DNA of 13,851 nucleotides from an uncultured Oscillospiraceae bacterium (GTDB lineage: Bacteria; Bacillota; Clostridia; Oscillospirales; Acutalibacteraceae). Location of the stretch: NCBI GenBank assembly GCA_905200265.1, contig CAJKJS010000013.1, positions 1 to 13,851 of the forward strand. Direction: 5' to 3'. Position 1 is the stretch's first letter; every line of letters starts with the position of its first letter. Both the position numbers and the translations under genes were made by a program. This document shows, one piece after another, positions 1 through 6,978 of the stretch. The notes under the pieces were generated by a model. That model did not search any database and was not told the origin of the DNA. It worked only from the letters and a program-made list of their open reading frames with translations.

Positions 1-17
1 AAAGCGTTGGGTGTTTT

Positions 18-641
18 TTATTTTCCATGCTTTTTATAGGCCTCTTCCATTTCTTGTTCTGCCCGGTGCAGCAGGTTTTGCACCATGTCCGGCGGCAAAT
101 TATCGACTGCCACCGGCGGCTGAGGTGAACCCGGCATGGGGTCCTGTAACAGCATTTGCATCACTAACAAGTCATGCCAAGACCCATGTTTATAGCCGCA
201 CTGGGGATACACCGCCAGCTCCTGCCATCCATTTTTTCGATGGAATTCTACACTCTGGGGATTGGGGTACGTAATCATCGAATAAAAGCGGCAATATCCC
301 TGGGCTGTGAGAAGCTCCTTTATACAGCGAAACAGGGCACTGCCCACTCCCGCACGGAAAAAATCCTTATGCAGATAAATGGAAAATTCGCAATCCCACC
401 CAAAGGCGGCTCGTTCCCGAAAATGAGACGCATAACTATAGCCGGCGGTTTGTCCGTCAATTTCACATACCAGCCATGGCAGATCCTGCCGTACCCGACG
501 AATGCGCCCGGCAAATTCTTCCACCTCTGGCACTTCATATTCAAATGTGACGGCCGTTTCCCGGACAAACGGTGCATAAAGCGGCAGCAGCTTGGCAGCG
601 TCTTCTGGCGTTGCTAAGCGCACCACTACCTTATCAGCCAT
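18..641 (-). CDS. GNAT family N-acetyltransferase, phosphinothricin acetyltransferase-like
   Basis: A 207-residue protein of the Pat/Bar/YwnH type, which transfers acetyl groups from acetyl-CoA to the amino group of small molecules (phosphinothricin, methionine sulfoximine or related amino acids); the true substrate cannot be read from sequence. Family signatures: an N-terminal 'LATPEDAAKLLPLYAPFV' stretch (residues 9-26), 'TAVTFEYEVP' (29-38), the acetyl-CoA pyrophosphate loop 'RAGVGSALF' (96-104), and the closing 'GYKHGSWHDLLVMQ' (149-162). The start at 641 is chosen because GGAGG (649-653) lies just upstream at good spacing; an in-frame extension to 686 would overlap nadE. It begins 17 nt after the nadE stop, so the two genes are probably cotranscribed. 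Residues about 168-207 form a charged, Pro-then-Glu/Lys-rich tail past the usual end of the fold. Fold and family are confident; substrate is unknown. Confidence 0.88.
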   Translation of the reverse strand: MADKVVVRLATPEDAAKLLPLYAPFVRETAVTFEYEVPEVEEFAGRIRRVRQDLPWLVCEIDGQTAGYSYASHFRERAAFGWDCEFSIYLHKDFFRAGVGSALFRCIKELLTAQGYCRFYSMITYPNPQSVEFHRKNGWQELAVYPQCGYKHGSWHDLLVMQMLLQDPMPGSPQPPVAVDNLPPDMVQNLLHRAEQEMEEAYKKHGK

Positions 642-658
642 GGTGCCGCCTCCCTTTT

Positions 659-2569
659 TCACAGTGTTTCGATTTCTTTCAGCCACAACGCAGCTGACGC
701 GTCACTGGGCATCCGCCAGTCACCCCGAGGCGACAGGGTAACCGACCCCACTTTGGGGCCATCGGGCAAACAACTGCGCTTAAACTGCTGAGCAAAGAAC
801 CGGCGATAGAAGGTTTGCAGCCATTTTTTAATGACCGTCTCTTCATATTCCCCTTCAAACGCATGCAACGCCATACGGTAGATCTTCCCGGGGGTGAAAT
901 TAAACCGCAGCATATAATACAGGAAGAAATCGTGCAACTCATAGGGCCCCACCAAATCCTCGGTCTTCTGCGCAATTTTCCCGTCTACCGGCGGCAGCAG
1001 TTCCGGACTGACCGGCGTGTCCAAAATATCAAATAAGGTTTCTTTCAGGCAATCATCCTGTGTGTTTACGGCTACATACCGCACCAGATGCCGTACCAAA
1101 GTTTTGGGAATCGAAGCATTGACAGCGTACATGCTCATGTGATCGCCATTATAGGTCGCCCATCCCAGCGCGAGTTCCGACAGATCCCCGGTACCAACCA
1201 CCAGGCCACCAGTCTGATTCGCCAAATCCATCAGCACCTGGGTACGTTCCCGCGCCTGACTATTTTCATAGGTAACATCGTGTACGTCCGGATCATGCCC
1301 AATATCGGCAAAGTGCACGTTGACTGCCTCCCCGATGGGGATCTCCTTAAAGGAAACATGCATCCGCTCTGCCAGCATGGCGGCGTTGCTCTTTGTACGG
1401 CCAGTCGTACCAAAACACGGCATAGAAACCGCCAGGATGCCCTCCCGCGGCAGTCCCAGTTGATCAAATGCTTCGGCTGTTACCAGCAGAGCCAGCGTAG
1501 AATCCAGCCCGCCCGACAGTCCGAGCACAGCGCTGCGTCCCCTCGTATGGGCCAGACGTTTGGCCAGCCCCTGGGCCTGCATGGTTAAAATCATGCGGCA
1601 GCGCTGGGAAAGGTCCTGCCCATTCTGCGGTACAAACGGCAGCGGGGCAATATCACGCTGCCAGTCTCCCTCTTCAGCCTGTGGCAGCACAAAGGGAATC
1701 CGTTTCACCGTATTCCACCCTTCATTGCGCCACGTGCTCATGCGCCGGCGTTCCTGCCAAAGCCGCTGTATATCCATATGGGCTACCGTAAGCCCGGTTT
1801 TAAACAACTCGCTTTCAGCCAGAATTGTACCATTTTCGGCAATCAGATCGTGCCCTGCAAACACCAGATCGGTGGAAGATTCCCCTTTGCCCGCATCAGC
1901 ATAGACATATCCGGCCACCAATCGGCCACTTTGCCCGGCCACCAGTTGCTGCCGGTACGCCGCTTTTCCAATGGTTTCATCGCTGGCCGACAGGTTACAC
2001 AACAGCACGGCTCCGGCCTGGGCCAATCGGGTGCTGGGAGGCTCCGCTACCCACAAATCTTCGCAGATTTCGCACCCAATAATCAGGTCAGGCTCATTTT
2101 CACAGGCAAAAAGAAGATCGGTTCCCAGCGGTACCGTTTGTCCACACAGCGTAATCTCCCGATAAGCAGGGCCTGGAGTAAAGTGCCGGGCTTCATAAAA
2201 TTCGCTATAATTGGGCAAATACTGTTTCGGTACCAGTCCCAACAGGCGCCCTTCACATAAAACGGCAGCACAGTTGTACAGGTCGGCGTCAACTGCCACA
2301 GGCACACCCACAAACAACAAGAGGGGCAATCCGGCCGTCTGCTCCAGTAACCATGCCAGCGCCTGTTCCGCCCCCGTCAGCAGGCTTTTTTCCCGGAACA
2401 AATCCCCACAAGTATACCCTGTGAGGCATAGTTCGGGAAATACCACCACTTCTACACCCTGGTCGGCTGCTTCCCGTGCCAGGTCCCTTATTTTTTCAGC
2501 ATTATACGGACAGTCTGCCACCCGAATGGCGGGGGTTGCCGCTGCTACTTTCAGAAACCCATCTTTCAT
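659..2569 (-). CDS. nadE: Glutamine-dependent NAD+ synthase
   Basis: A 636-residue two-domain enzyme that amidates nicotinic acid adenine dinucleotide to NAD+ using ATP and glutamine, the last step of NAD biosynthesis. The N-terminal nitrilase-fold glutaminase domain (about 1-270) shows the Glu-Lys-Cys triad: E46 in 'FPELCLTGY', K115 in 'VPKQYLPNY' and C169 in 'CEICEDLWV'. The spacings match the family. The C-terminal synthetase domain (about 325-636) has the PP-loop 'SGGLDST' (352-358), 'GTGDLSELALGW' (459-470) and a 'YELHDFFLYYMLRF' segment (543-556). Full length for the glutamine-dependent class. The start at 2569 has AAGGAG (2578-2583) 8 nt upstream. It is followed 17 nt later by the GNAT gene. 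A strong terminator hairpin lies immediately upstream, leaving no clear room for a separate promoter. Confidence 0.97.
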   Translation of the reverse strand: MKDGFLKVAAATPAIRVADCPYNAEKIRDLAREAADQGVEVVVFPELCLTGYTCGDLFREKSLLTGAEQALAWLLEQTAGLPLLLFVGVPVAVDADLYNCAAVLCEGRLLGLVPKQYLPNYSEFYEARHFTPGPAYREITLCGQTVPLGTDLLFACENEPDLIIGCEICEDLWVAEPPSTRLAQAGAVLLCNLSASDETIGKAAYRQQLVAGQSGRLVAGYVYADAGKGESSTDLVFAGHDLIAENGTILAESELFKTGLTVAHMDIQRLWQERRRMSTWRNEGWNTVKRIPFVLPQAEEGDWQRDIAPLPFVPQNGQDLSQRCRMILTMQAQGLAKRLAHTRGRSAVLGLSGGLDSTLALLVTAEAFDQLGLPREGILAVSMPCFGTTGRTKSNAAMLAERMHVSFKEIPIGEAVNVHFADIGHDPDVHDVTYENSQARERTQVLMDLANQTGGLVVGTGDLSELALGWATYNGDHMSMYAVNASIPKTLVRHLVRYVAVNTQDDCLKETLFDILDTPVSPELLPPVDGKIAQKTEDLVGPYELHDFFLYYMLRFNFTPGKIYRMALHAFEGEYEETVIKKWLQTFYRRFFAQQFKRSCLPDGPKVGSVTLSPRGDWRMPSDASAALWLKEIETL

Positions 2570-2590
2570 GTTCTGGTCTCCTTCCTACCA

Positions 2591-2637
2591 ATAAAAAATA
2601 AACCCCTGCAGCCGCGGCAAAGCCGAGGCCGCAGGGG
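2591..2637 (-). terminator. Rho-independent terminator of the glycosyltransferase gene
   Basis: On the minus strand a 16-bp imperfect stem (arms 2622-2637 and 2603-2618; one G·U wobble and one mismatch) closes on a loop of three bases, followed by TTTATTTTTTATT. On the plus strand the wobble becomes a mismatch and the U-run is absent, so it acts on minus-strand transcripts. It lies 22 nt after the glycosyltransferase stop and ends 7 nt before the nadE Shine-Dalgarno sequence. Confidence 0.88.
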
Positions 2638-2658
2638 CTCATGTTCTTTCCGTATTTC

Positions 2659-3630
2659 TTATACGGCAACCTGGCTGCCCAGAGGCTGCCGGATTACATT
2701 CGTATCGATTTGACGCAAGTACGGCGAAACATCGCGGCTAATAATCAATTTCATAGCGCGCTGGGCACGCCGGATATTTTCCATCAAATCGCCGCTGCTA
2801 TGCTGCCGCATATGCATCTGGATAATGTAGTACACAATACAGTTGCGGGTTTTAAAACACAGGGTACGGAAGTTGCGTTCGTACTTTTTGTACTCACCGC
2901 GTTCTTCCAGCATGCTCCGTACCATCACCATAGCGCGGAAAAAGTCATTGATCTTTTTCGCATCCATGGTGTTGAGAGCACTGGTTTTACGCTGCCGGTA
3001 GTAATAGAGCGGTTTTTTCACGGCCGCTACCCGGTTGGCGTAATAGAAGAGCTGATTATTGATAATCATATCTTCAAAACACATGGTGGGGAACAAAATT
3101 TCATGTTCCGTAAACAAGGTTTTGCGGTACATTTTGTTCCACAAAAACCCCTGAATGCACCAGTCATCAATCAATTTGCGCATGGCGTCTTCCCGGGTGA
3201 GAACACCGTTGACCCGGCACGGATAAATCATTTTTAGGCCGCTTACAAAGTCAAACCGGTAATTGCAACAAGCAATGTCCGCATCTACGTTTGTGGCCGC
3301 CTGATATAAACTACCCAAATACAGCTTGCTCATCCGGTCATCCGCATCGGCAAAAATGACATATTCGCCCTGCGCTAAGGCCAGACCTGCACGGCGCGCC
3401 TGAGCCGCCCCGCTGTTTTCCTGATCCAAAATACGCATATTCGGCAGTTTTTCCCGCCACTGTTCCAACACTTGTAGCGAATGATCGGTAGAGCCATCAT
3501 TCACAGCAATAATTTCAAAATCGCGGAAACTCTGCCTGCTCAAACATTCCAGACATTCCCCAACATAATCTTCCACGTTATAGACGGGAATGATCACGCT
3601 GACTTTCGGGATATTTTTCATCGTTTCCAT
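2659..3630 (-). CDS. Family 2 glycosyltransferase
   Basis: A 323-residue GT-A fold glycosyltransferase of the EpsJ/WcaA type, which moves a sugar from a nucleotide-sugar donor to a growing surface glycan on the cytoplasmic side of the membrane; donor and acceptor cannot be read from sequence. The N-terminal catalytic domain shows 'VSVIIPVYN' (10-18), 'VNDGSTD' (43-49) and the metal-binding 'FADADD' (93-98). 'CFEDMIINNQ' (184-193) carries the likely acidic catalytic region. There is no obvious membrane segment. An upstream in-frame extension to 3813 is rejected because a promoter (3725-3753) lies inside it and the family motif begins only at residue 10 of this call. The start is either 3630 (preceded by GGAAAGGG and AGGA) or 3621; the ribosome binding site is weaker than that of neighbouring genes. 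It stands alone between two terminators. Confidence 0.9.
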   Translation of the reverse strand: METMKNIPKVSVIIPVYNVEDYVGECLECLSRQSFRDFEIIAVNDGSTDHSLQVLEQWREKLPNMRILDQENSGAAQARRAGLALAQGEYVIFADADDRMSKLYLGSLYQAATNVDADIACCNYRFDFVSGLKMIYPCRVNGVLTREDAMRKLIDDWCIQGFLWNKMYRKTLFTEHEILFPTMCFEDMIINNQLFYYANRVAAVKKPLYYYRQRKTSALNTMDAKKINDFFRAMVMVRSMLEERGEYKKYERNFRTLCFKTRNCIVYYIIQMHMRQHSSGDLMENIRRAQRAMKLIISRDVSPYLRQIDTNVIRQPLGSQVAV

Positions 3631-3682
3631 AAATCCTGCCCTTTCCAAAAACAGAACAACCCTTTTCGATTGTTTTCCCCTG

Positions 3683-3721
3683 TCCGTACACAACACCGCA
3701 TTTTTCATAATTATGTACGGA
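3683..3721 (-). repeat. Inverted repeat in the glycosyltransferase leader
   Basis: TCCGTACA (3683-3690) and TGTACGGA (3714-3721) form a perfect 8-bp inverted repeat separated by 23 nt. The right arm falls at the predicted transcription start of the glycosyltransferase gene, so the RNA could begin with a stem-loop. The arms are also about three helical turns apart, so a protein-binding operator is possible. Confidence 0.45.
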
Positions 3722-3724
3722 TTT

Positions 3725-3753
3725 ATTTTCGCAGATTTCATAGAAAAAGTCAA
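3725..3753 (-). promoter_or_regulatory. Promoter of the glycosyltransferase gene
   Basis: On the minus strand, -35 TTGACT (3748-3753), a 17-nt spacer and -10 GAAAAT (3725-3730). The -35 matches the sigma-A consensus at 5 of 6 bases and the -10 at 4 of 6. The start of transcription would be near 3718, giving a leader of about 90 nt before the start codon at 3630. Confidence 0.65.
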
Positions 3754-3767
3754 GGTTATTCCATGCA

Positions 3768-3807
3768 CAAATAAAGAGGAATCCACGTATTGTGGATTCC
3801 TCTTTTT
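3768..3807 (-). terminator. Terminator of the VanW-family gene, probably bidirectional
   Basis: A perfect 14-bp stem (3773-3786 and 3792-3805) with a 5-nt loop, 15 nt after the VanW-family stop. On the minus strand it is followed by TTTATTTG; on the plus strand the 3' arm ends in five Ts. It separates the VanW-family gene from the glycosyltransferase promoter. Confidence 0.92.
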
Positions 3808-3819
3808 CGTCATATTGCT

Positions 3820-5583
3820 TTATTCGCCGCTATTTTCTGTTGTTTCCTGCTCTGGCTCCGGTGATGACTCCGAAGTATCCGGTGTGGGAGTTGGGGTAGG
3901 AGTCGGAGTCGGCTTCGGCGTCGGAGTTGCCGTCGGCTTGGGAGTAGGCGTGGGCGTAGGCTTAGGGGTCGGGGTTGGGGTCGCTTCCGGTTTGGGAGTG
4001 GGCGTCGTTGTCGGCTTCGGGGTCGGGGTTGCTTCCGGTTTTGGCGTCGAAGACGTTCCTACACTGCCGCTGGTCTTGCCCGAAGCTACCGCTTTTTTCA
4101 CATCAGCCACGTTTGTTCCCGGCCCGTAATGATAAATCGTCGACAGAGCCCGGTAGGTAGACGACGGCAGGCTTTCCGTTTTTACAACCTGACCATCTTT
4201 ATAGTACACACGGCTGGCCGTTGCGGTACGACCGGCATTGCCCTGCCGGTACAGTTCAAACGTTCCGGCGGCCAGGGACGAATCCTGTACATATTCGGTT
4301 GCCGGCTGCGCAATCGTGCCGGTCTGCTGGGAATACACGCTGATTTTATCCCAGGTGTCGGGCTTATACCCGTACAGGGTTACGGTTAGCTGCGTACCGC
4401 TCATCCCTGCCGAAATATATATCGGGTATTCGGTATTATTGCGGAATACAAAGTCCAGCGCCGGGTAGTCCACCGTGGCATCCTGCCCAATATCCACATA
4501 CGTAGAGGGCCACGTGTGGTTATACCGTGTTACAATCTCCAGTCCGGAACGGGCAACAGCGCCATACAAGGTTGTGCTGGCCTGACAGATCCCGCCGCCA
4601 TATTGCAGGGTAGATTTCCCACCTACAATGGCACCGGCCTGCTGATAACCCAGAGAACCATTGGTGGTATCCCCTGTAGCGGTATTAAACGAGAACGTAT
4701 CGCCGGGCTGCACAACACTTCCGTTAATGGAAGCCAGCGCCAAACTCATATTATGATTGCCTGCAGCCGTATTAGTGGAATATGTGCTAAACGTACCCAA
4801 CTTTTGGATATGACCGGCCACATCGCTTTCGCTCTTTTCAAAGGGAATTTCTTTGACCGGTGCTTCAAGTTTTGTTTCTTTATCTTCTTTTAAAGCTGCC
4901 AACACCTGTTCAAGCAACTTGTCACGGTCGACTTTCAAACCGTTTTTCCCTTCGGTATACGTAAAGGTACCCGTCGAACTGTTAAACGCCTTAATCGTTG
5001 CATTTTCAGGGTCACAATCGACCTTATCGGCAAAGGCATCAATTTTTTCCTGGATAGCCTTTTCATCGAAAGAGAGCTCAACCGGGTAATCCACTTTTTG
5101 GGTGCTTGAAGCCGTCTTTTTAGACGACTCATCGGAAGCCGCATCTTTGGATTGTGACGTTTGCTTTACAAGCGCACTTTTGGCGTCTTCAAAAGCACCG
5201 GAAACATCCGCCTGTACCCCCGCTTCTTCGCTGGTAATCGTCATGGTTTCTTTTTCATAAGTGACGGTTACCGTAGCCTGGGGGATCTGGTCCGCAATCT
5301 GTTTTTCCACCGCTTTTTTGGCTTCTTCCTCCGTCATACCCGCCACCGAAATACCTCCGATGGTGGTACCGGATGCATATACTTCTTTAATTTCCTGCTC
5401 GCTTTCCTGCTGCGTTACTTCTTGACTAGAAGAAGAGCCCCCCGGAAAAGTCACTATGCCGCTGGCCAGCAAAGCCGCCAATACGACAACTCCCACTACC
5501 AGCACACTACATACGGCAATAATAATGGGACGTTTTGATTTGGACGAATGCGAATAAATATCACGGGATTCAGGTTTGCCCAT
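3820..5583 (-). CDS. VanW/YoaR-like membrane-anchored envelope protein with Pro/Thr-rich tail
   Basis: A 587-residue protein facing the cell wall. In order: a short basic cytoplasmic head; one transmembrane segment (about 19-46); a Ser/Gln/Glu linker; a YoaR-like region related to putative peptidoglycan-binding domains (about 70-255); a VanW domain (about 262-405) with the hallmark 'GGGICQASTTLY' (329-340), 'NHTWPSTYV' (355-363) and 'DYPALDFVFRNNT'; a G5-like region (about 431-488); a Thr-Pro-Lys repeat tail (513-568); and an acidic end. The molecular role of VanW is not established; the name comes from a vancomycin-resistance cluster accessory gene, and its presence does not imply resistance. 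The start at 5583 has GGAGGTG 9 nt upstream; a TTG six codons earlier overlaps that site and is rejected. No LPXTG-like motif or second membrane segment follows the tail, so it is not an obvious sortase substrate. Confidence 0.9.
   Translation of the reverse strand: MGKPESRDIYSHSSKSKRPIIIAVCSVLVVGVVVLAALLASGIVTFPGGSSSSQEVTQQESEQEIKEVYASGTTIGGISVAGMTEEEAKKAVEKQIADQIPQATVTVTYEKETMTITSEEAGVQADVSGAFEDAKSALVKQTSQSKDAASDESSKKTASSTQKVDYPVELSFDEKAIQEKIDAFADKVDCDPENATIKAFNSSTGTFTYTEGKNGLKVDRDKLLEQVLAALKEDKETKLEAPVKEIPFEKSESDVAGHIQKLGTFSTYSTNTAAGNHNMSLALASINGSVVQPGDTFSFNTATGDTTNGSLGYQQAGAIVGGKSTLQYGGGICQASTTLYGAVARSGLEIVTRYNHTWPSTYVDIGQDATVDYPALDFVFRNNTEYPIYISAGMSGTQLTVTLYGYKPDTWDKISVYSQQTGTIAQPATEYVQDSSLAAGTFELYRQGNAGRTATASRVYYKDGQVVKTESLPSSTYRALSTIYHYGPGTNVADVKKAVASGKTSGSVGTSSTPKPEATPTPKPTTTPTPKPEATPTPTPKPTPTPTPKPTATPTPKPTPTPTPTPTPDTSESSPEPEQETTENSGE
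3880..4047 (-). repeat. Thr-Pro-Lys coding repeat tract
   Basis: These 168 nt encode 56 residues built from TPTP units broken by KP, EA, TT and TA. The DNA is strongly strand-biased: C-rich on the coding strand and G-rich on the plus strand. Such tracts often span the peptidoglycan and vary in length between strains through slippage. The long antisense reading frame of alternating Gly-Val is a by-product. Confidence 0.85.
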
Positions 5584-5632
5584 TGTTCTAAACACCTCCA
5601 AATATGAGTAAAAATCTCCTACTTATCAAACG

Positions 5633-5648
5633 GCAGGTTCTCTCCTGC
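5633..5648 (-). other. Stem-loop at the predicted 5' end of the VanW-family transcript
   Basis: GCAGG (5633-5637) and CCTGC (5644-5648) form a 5-bp stem with a 6-nt loop. On the minus strand it begins within one or two bases of the predicted transcription start and is well separated from the ribosome binding site near 5593-5599. Confidence 0.4.
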
Positions 5649-5654
5649 ATGTCT

Positions 5655-5684
5655 ATTATAAGCACAGGCCTCCCGAAAAGTAAA
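5655..5684 (-). promoter_or_regulatory. Promoter of the VanW-family gene
   Basis: On the minus strand, -35 TTTACT (5679-5684), an 18-nt spacer and a perfect -10 TATAAT (5655-5660). Transcription would start near 5648-5650, leaving a leader of about 65 nt before the ATG at 5583. Confidence 0.72.
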
Positions 5685-5748
5685 GTTAAATCTCTGTTAC
5701 TTTTATAGGGAATAGAAGAGTATTTCCCGATTTTTCTTATCATCCGCA

Positions 5749-5777
5749 TGGCTATTTTCCTAGGGCTGTGCTATAAT
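5749..5777 (+). promoter_or_regulatory. Extended -10 promoter of the glycolipid glycosyltransferase gene
   Basis: A perfect -10 TATAAT (5772-5777) preceded by TGC, giving the extended TGnTATAAT form. The -35 position (TGGCTA, 5749-5754) matches poorly, as is usual for extended -10 promoters. The start is expected near 5784, about 75 nt before the ATG. It lies back to back with the VanW-family promoter. Confidence 0.7.
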
Positions 5778-5786
5778 CTAAGAAAA

Positions 5787-5837
5787 GCACCGAAATGCGG
5801 CGTGTCCGGTGCGGAAAGTGGGTCTTCCTACTTTCTG
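5787..5837 (+). other. Structured leader of the glycolipid glycosyltransferase gene
   Basis: Two adjacent possible stem-loops fill the leader. The first pairs GCACCG (5787-5792) with CGGTGC (5807-5812). The second is an 11-bp stem with two G·U pairs (5812-5822 with 5827-5837) closed by UCUU. They share base 5812. No U-run follows, so this is not a terminator. The second ends about 8 nt before the Shine-Dalgarno sequence. It matches no riboswitch class I recognise. Confidence 0.45.
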
Positions 5838-5858
5838 TGATAAAAGAGGAGAAAGAAC

Positions 5859-6977
5859 ATGAAAATTTTAATTTTGACGGCGGCCACCGGCGGAGGCCAT
5901 ATTCGCGCTTCCCGGGCCATCGAACATTACCTAAACGAACACATGCCCGATTCGCAAACACAGGTGGTCGATGCCCTTAAATGCATCAGCACCATTTTTG
6001 ATAAAACCATTTGCGACGGCTACCACTTTCTAGCCACCAAACAGCCGAAAGTGTTTGGCAAATTATATGAACAAACCAACCGGGAAACGGCTCTCTCGCG
6101 ATTTGTCCCTTTAATTAACAGCATGGTAGCCCGCCGGTTGCTGCCCACAATCGACGAATTTTGTCCCGATATCATTCTGACCACCCATCCTTTTGTTAAC
6201 GAAATGGTTTCGGAACTAAAAGAAAAAGGGAAAATTGCGCAGCCACTTATTTGTATTCTTACCGATTATAGCCCTCACAGGGCCTGGGTTGCCAAAAATG
6301 TGGACGCCTACGTGGTAGCCAGCGAGGATATGGTCCCCGCCTTAGCCGATATGGGTGCCCCCAAAGACCGTATTTTCCCCTTTGGTATTCCTGTTTTCAG
6401 TCAGTTCTTTTCCCAGGCCAACCGGGAAGAACTTCTGGAAGAATTTGGCCTTGAAAAAAATCTGATGACGGTACTTTTCATGGCCGGGTCTTTTGGCGTA
6501 ACCAATATTCTGCAGATTTATCGCGATGTAGTCGCGCTGCCGGATGCTTTTCAGCTGATTGTCATCACCGGCCGCAACCAAAAGCTGTACGATGCCTTGG
6601 AAAAAGAAATCGTTCACAGCCCCAAAAAGACCAAGCTGATTTTCTTTACCAATGAAGTGGAAAAGTATATGAAAGTCAGCGATTTGATCGTGACAAAACC
6701 GGGTGGACTTACGGTTTCGGAAGCATTGGCATGCAACTTGCCTCTGGCTGTTTTTGACGCAATCCCCGGCCAGGAAGAAGAAAATGCCGACTTTTTGTTA
6801 TCCCACGATATGGCCGTTCATATGAAAAAAGGCGATAATTGTGCCAAAGCCATTCAGCTGTTGTTGCAGGATGAAGAACGCCTAAACCGTATGCGCCGTA
6901 GTTGCGAAAAGTTCGATAAATCCCAGTCGATTCCCCATCTGATGGCATTGATGGAGAAATTAACCGCTGCAAAATAA
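5859..6977 (+). CDS. Diacylglycerol glycosyltransferase (MGDG synthase/UgtP-like, GT28)
   Basis: A 372-residue membrane-associated GT-B enzyme that probably adds glucose or galactose from a UDP-sugar to diacylglycerol, making glycolipids for the membrane and, in many Gram-positives, lipoteichoic acid anchors. The N-terminal acceptor domain starts with the family signature 'ILTAATGGGHIRAS' (5-18), whose GGGH loop (11-14) is characteristic. The C-terminal donor domain has 'VLFMAGSFG' (205-213), 'VTKPGGLTVSEAL' (278-290) and 'IPGQEEENADFL' (302-313), the UDP-sugar binding segments. Length is typical. GAGGAG lies 7 nt before the ATG. It has its own promoter and structured leader and ends in a terminator shared with the convergent Fur-family gene. 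Sugar specificity and processivity cannot be told from sequence, so no gene symbol is given. Confidence 0.92.
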   Translation: MKILILTAATGGGHIRASRAIEHYLNEHMPDSQTQVVDALKCISTIFDKTICDGYHFLATKQPKVFGKLYEQTNRETALSRFVPLINSMVARRLLPTIDEFCPDIILTTHPFVNEMVSELKEKGKIAQPLICILTDYSPHRAWVAKNVDAYVVASEDMVPALADMGAPKDRIFPFGIPVFSQFFSQANREELLEEFGLEKNLMTVLFMAGSFGVTNILQIYRDVVALPDAFQLIVITGRNQKLYDALEKEIVHSPKKTKLIFFTNEVEKYMKVSDLIVTKPGGLTVSEALACNLPLAVFDAIPGQEEENADFLLSHDMAVHMKKGDNCAKAIQLLLQDEERLNRMRRSCEKFDKSQSIPHLMALMEKLTAAK

Positions 6978-6978
6978 G

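Noticed and set aside
1088..1588. Plus-strand 166-codon frame opposite nadE
   Set aside because: It is antisense to the synthetase domain of NadE, with no ribosome binding site and no recognisable motif.
2641..3237. Plus-strand 198-codon frame opposite the glycosyltransferase
   Set aside because: The opposite strand encodes a clear GT2 enzyme; this frame has no family features and starts near the terminator of the other strand.
3631..3813. N-terminal extension of the glycosyltransferase to 3813
   Set aside because: It would include the promoter at 3725-3753 and the arm of the upstream terminator, and the family motif starts far downstream.
3590..4129. Plus-strand 179-codon frame with a long Gly-Val repeat
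   Set aside because: It is the antisense image of the Thr-Pro-Lys tail of the VanW-family gene, has no ribosome binding site, and also crosses a terminator and a promoter of the other strand.
3820..5583. VanW-family gene as evidence of vancomycin resistance
   Set aside because: VanW domains are widespread in Clostridia, and no vanA/B/H/X or vanR/S genes are present.
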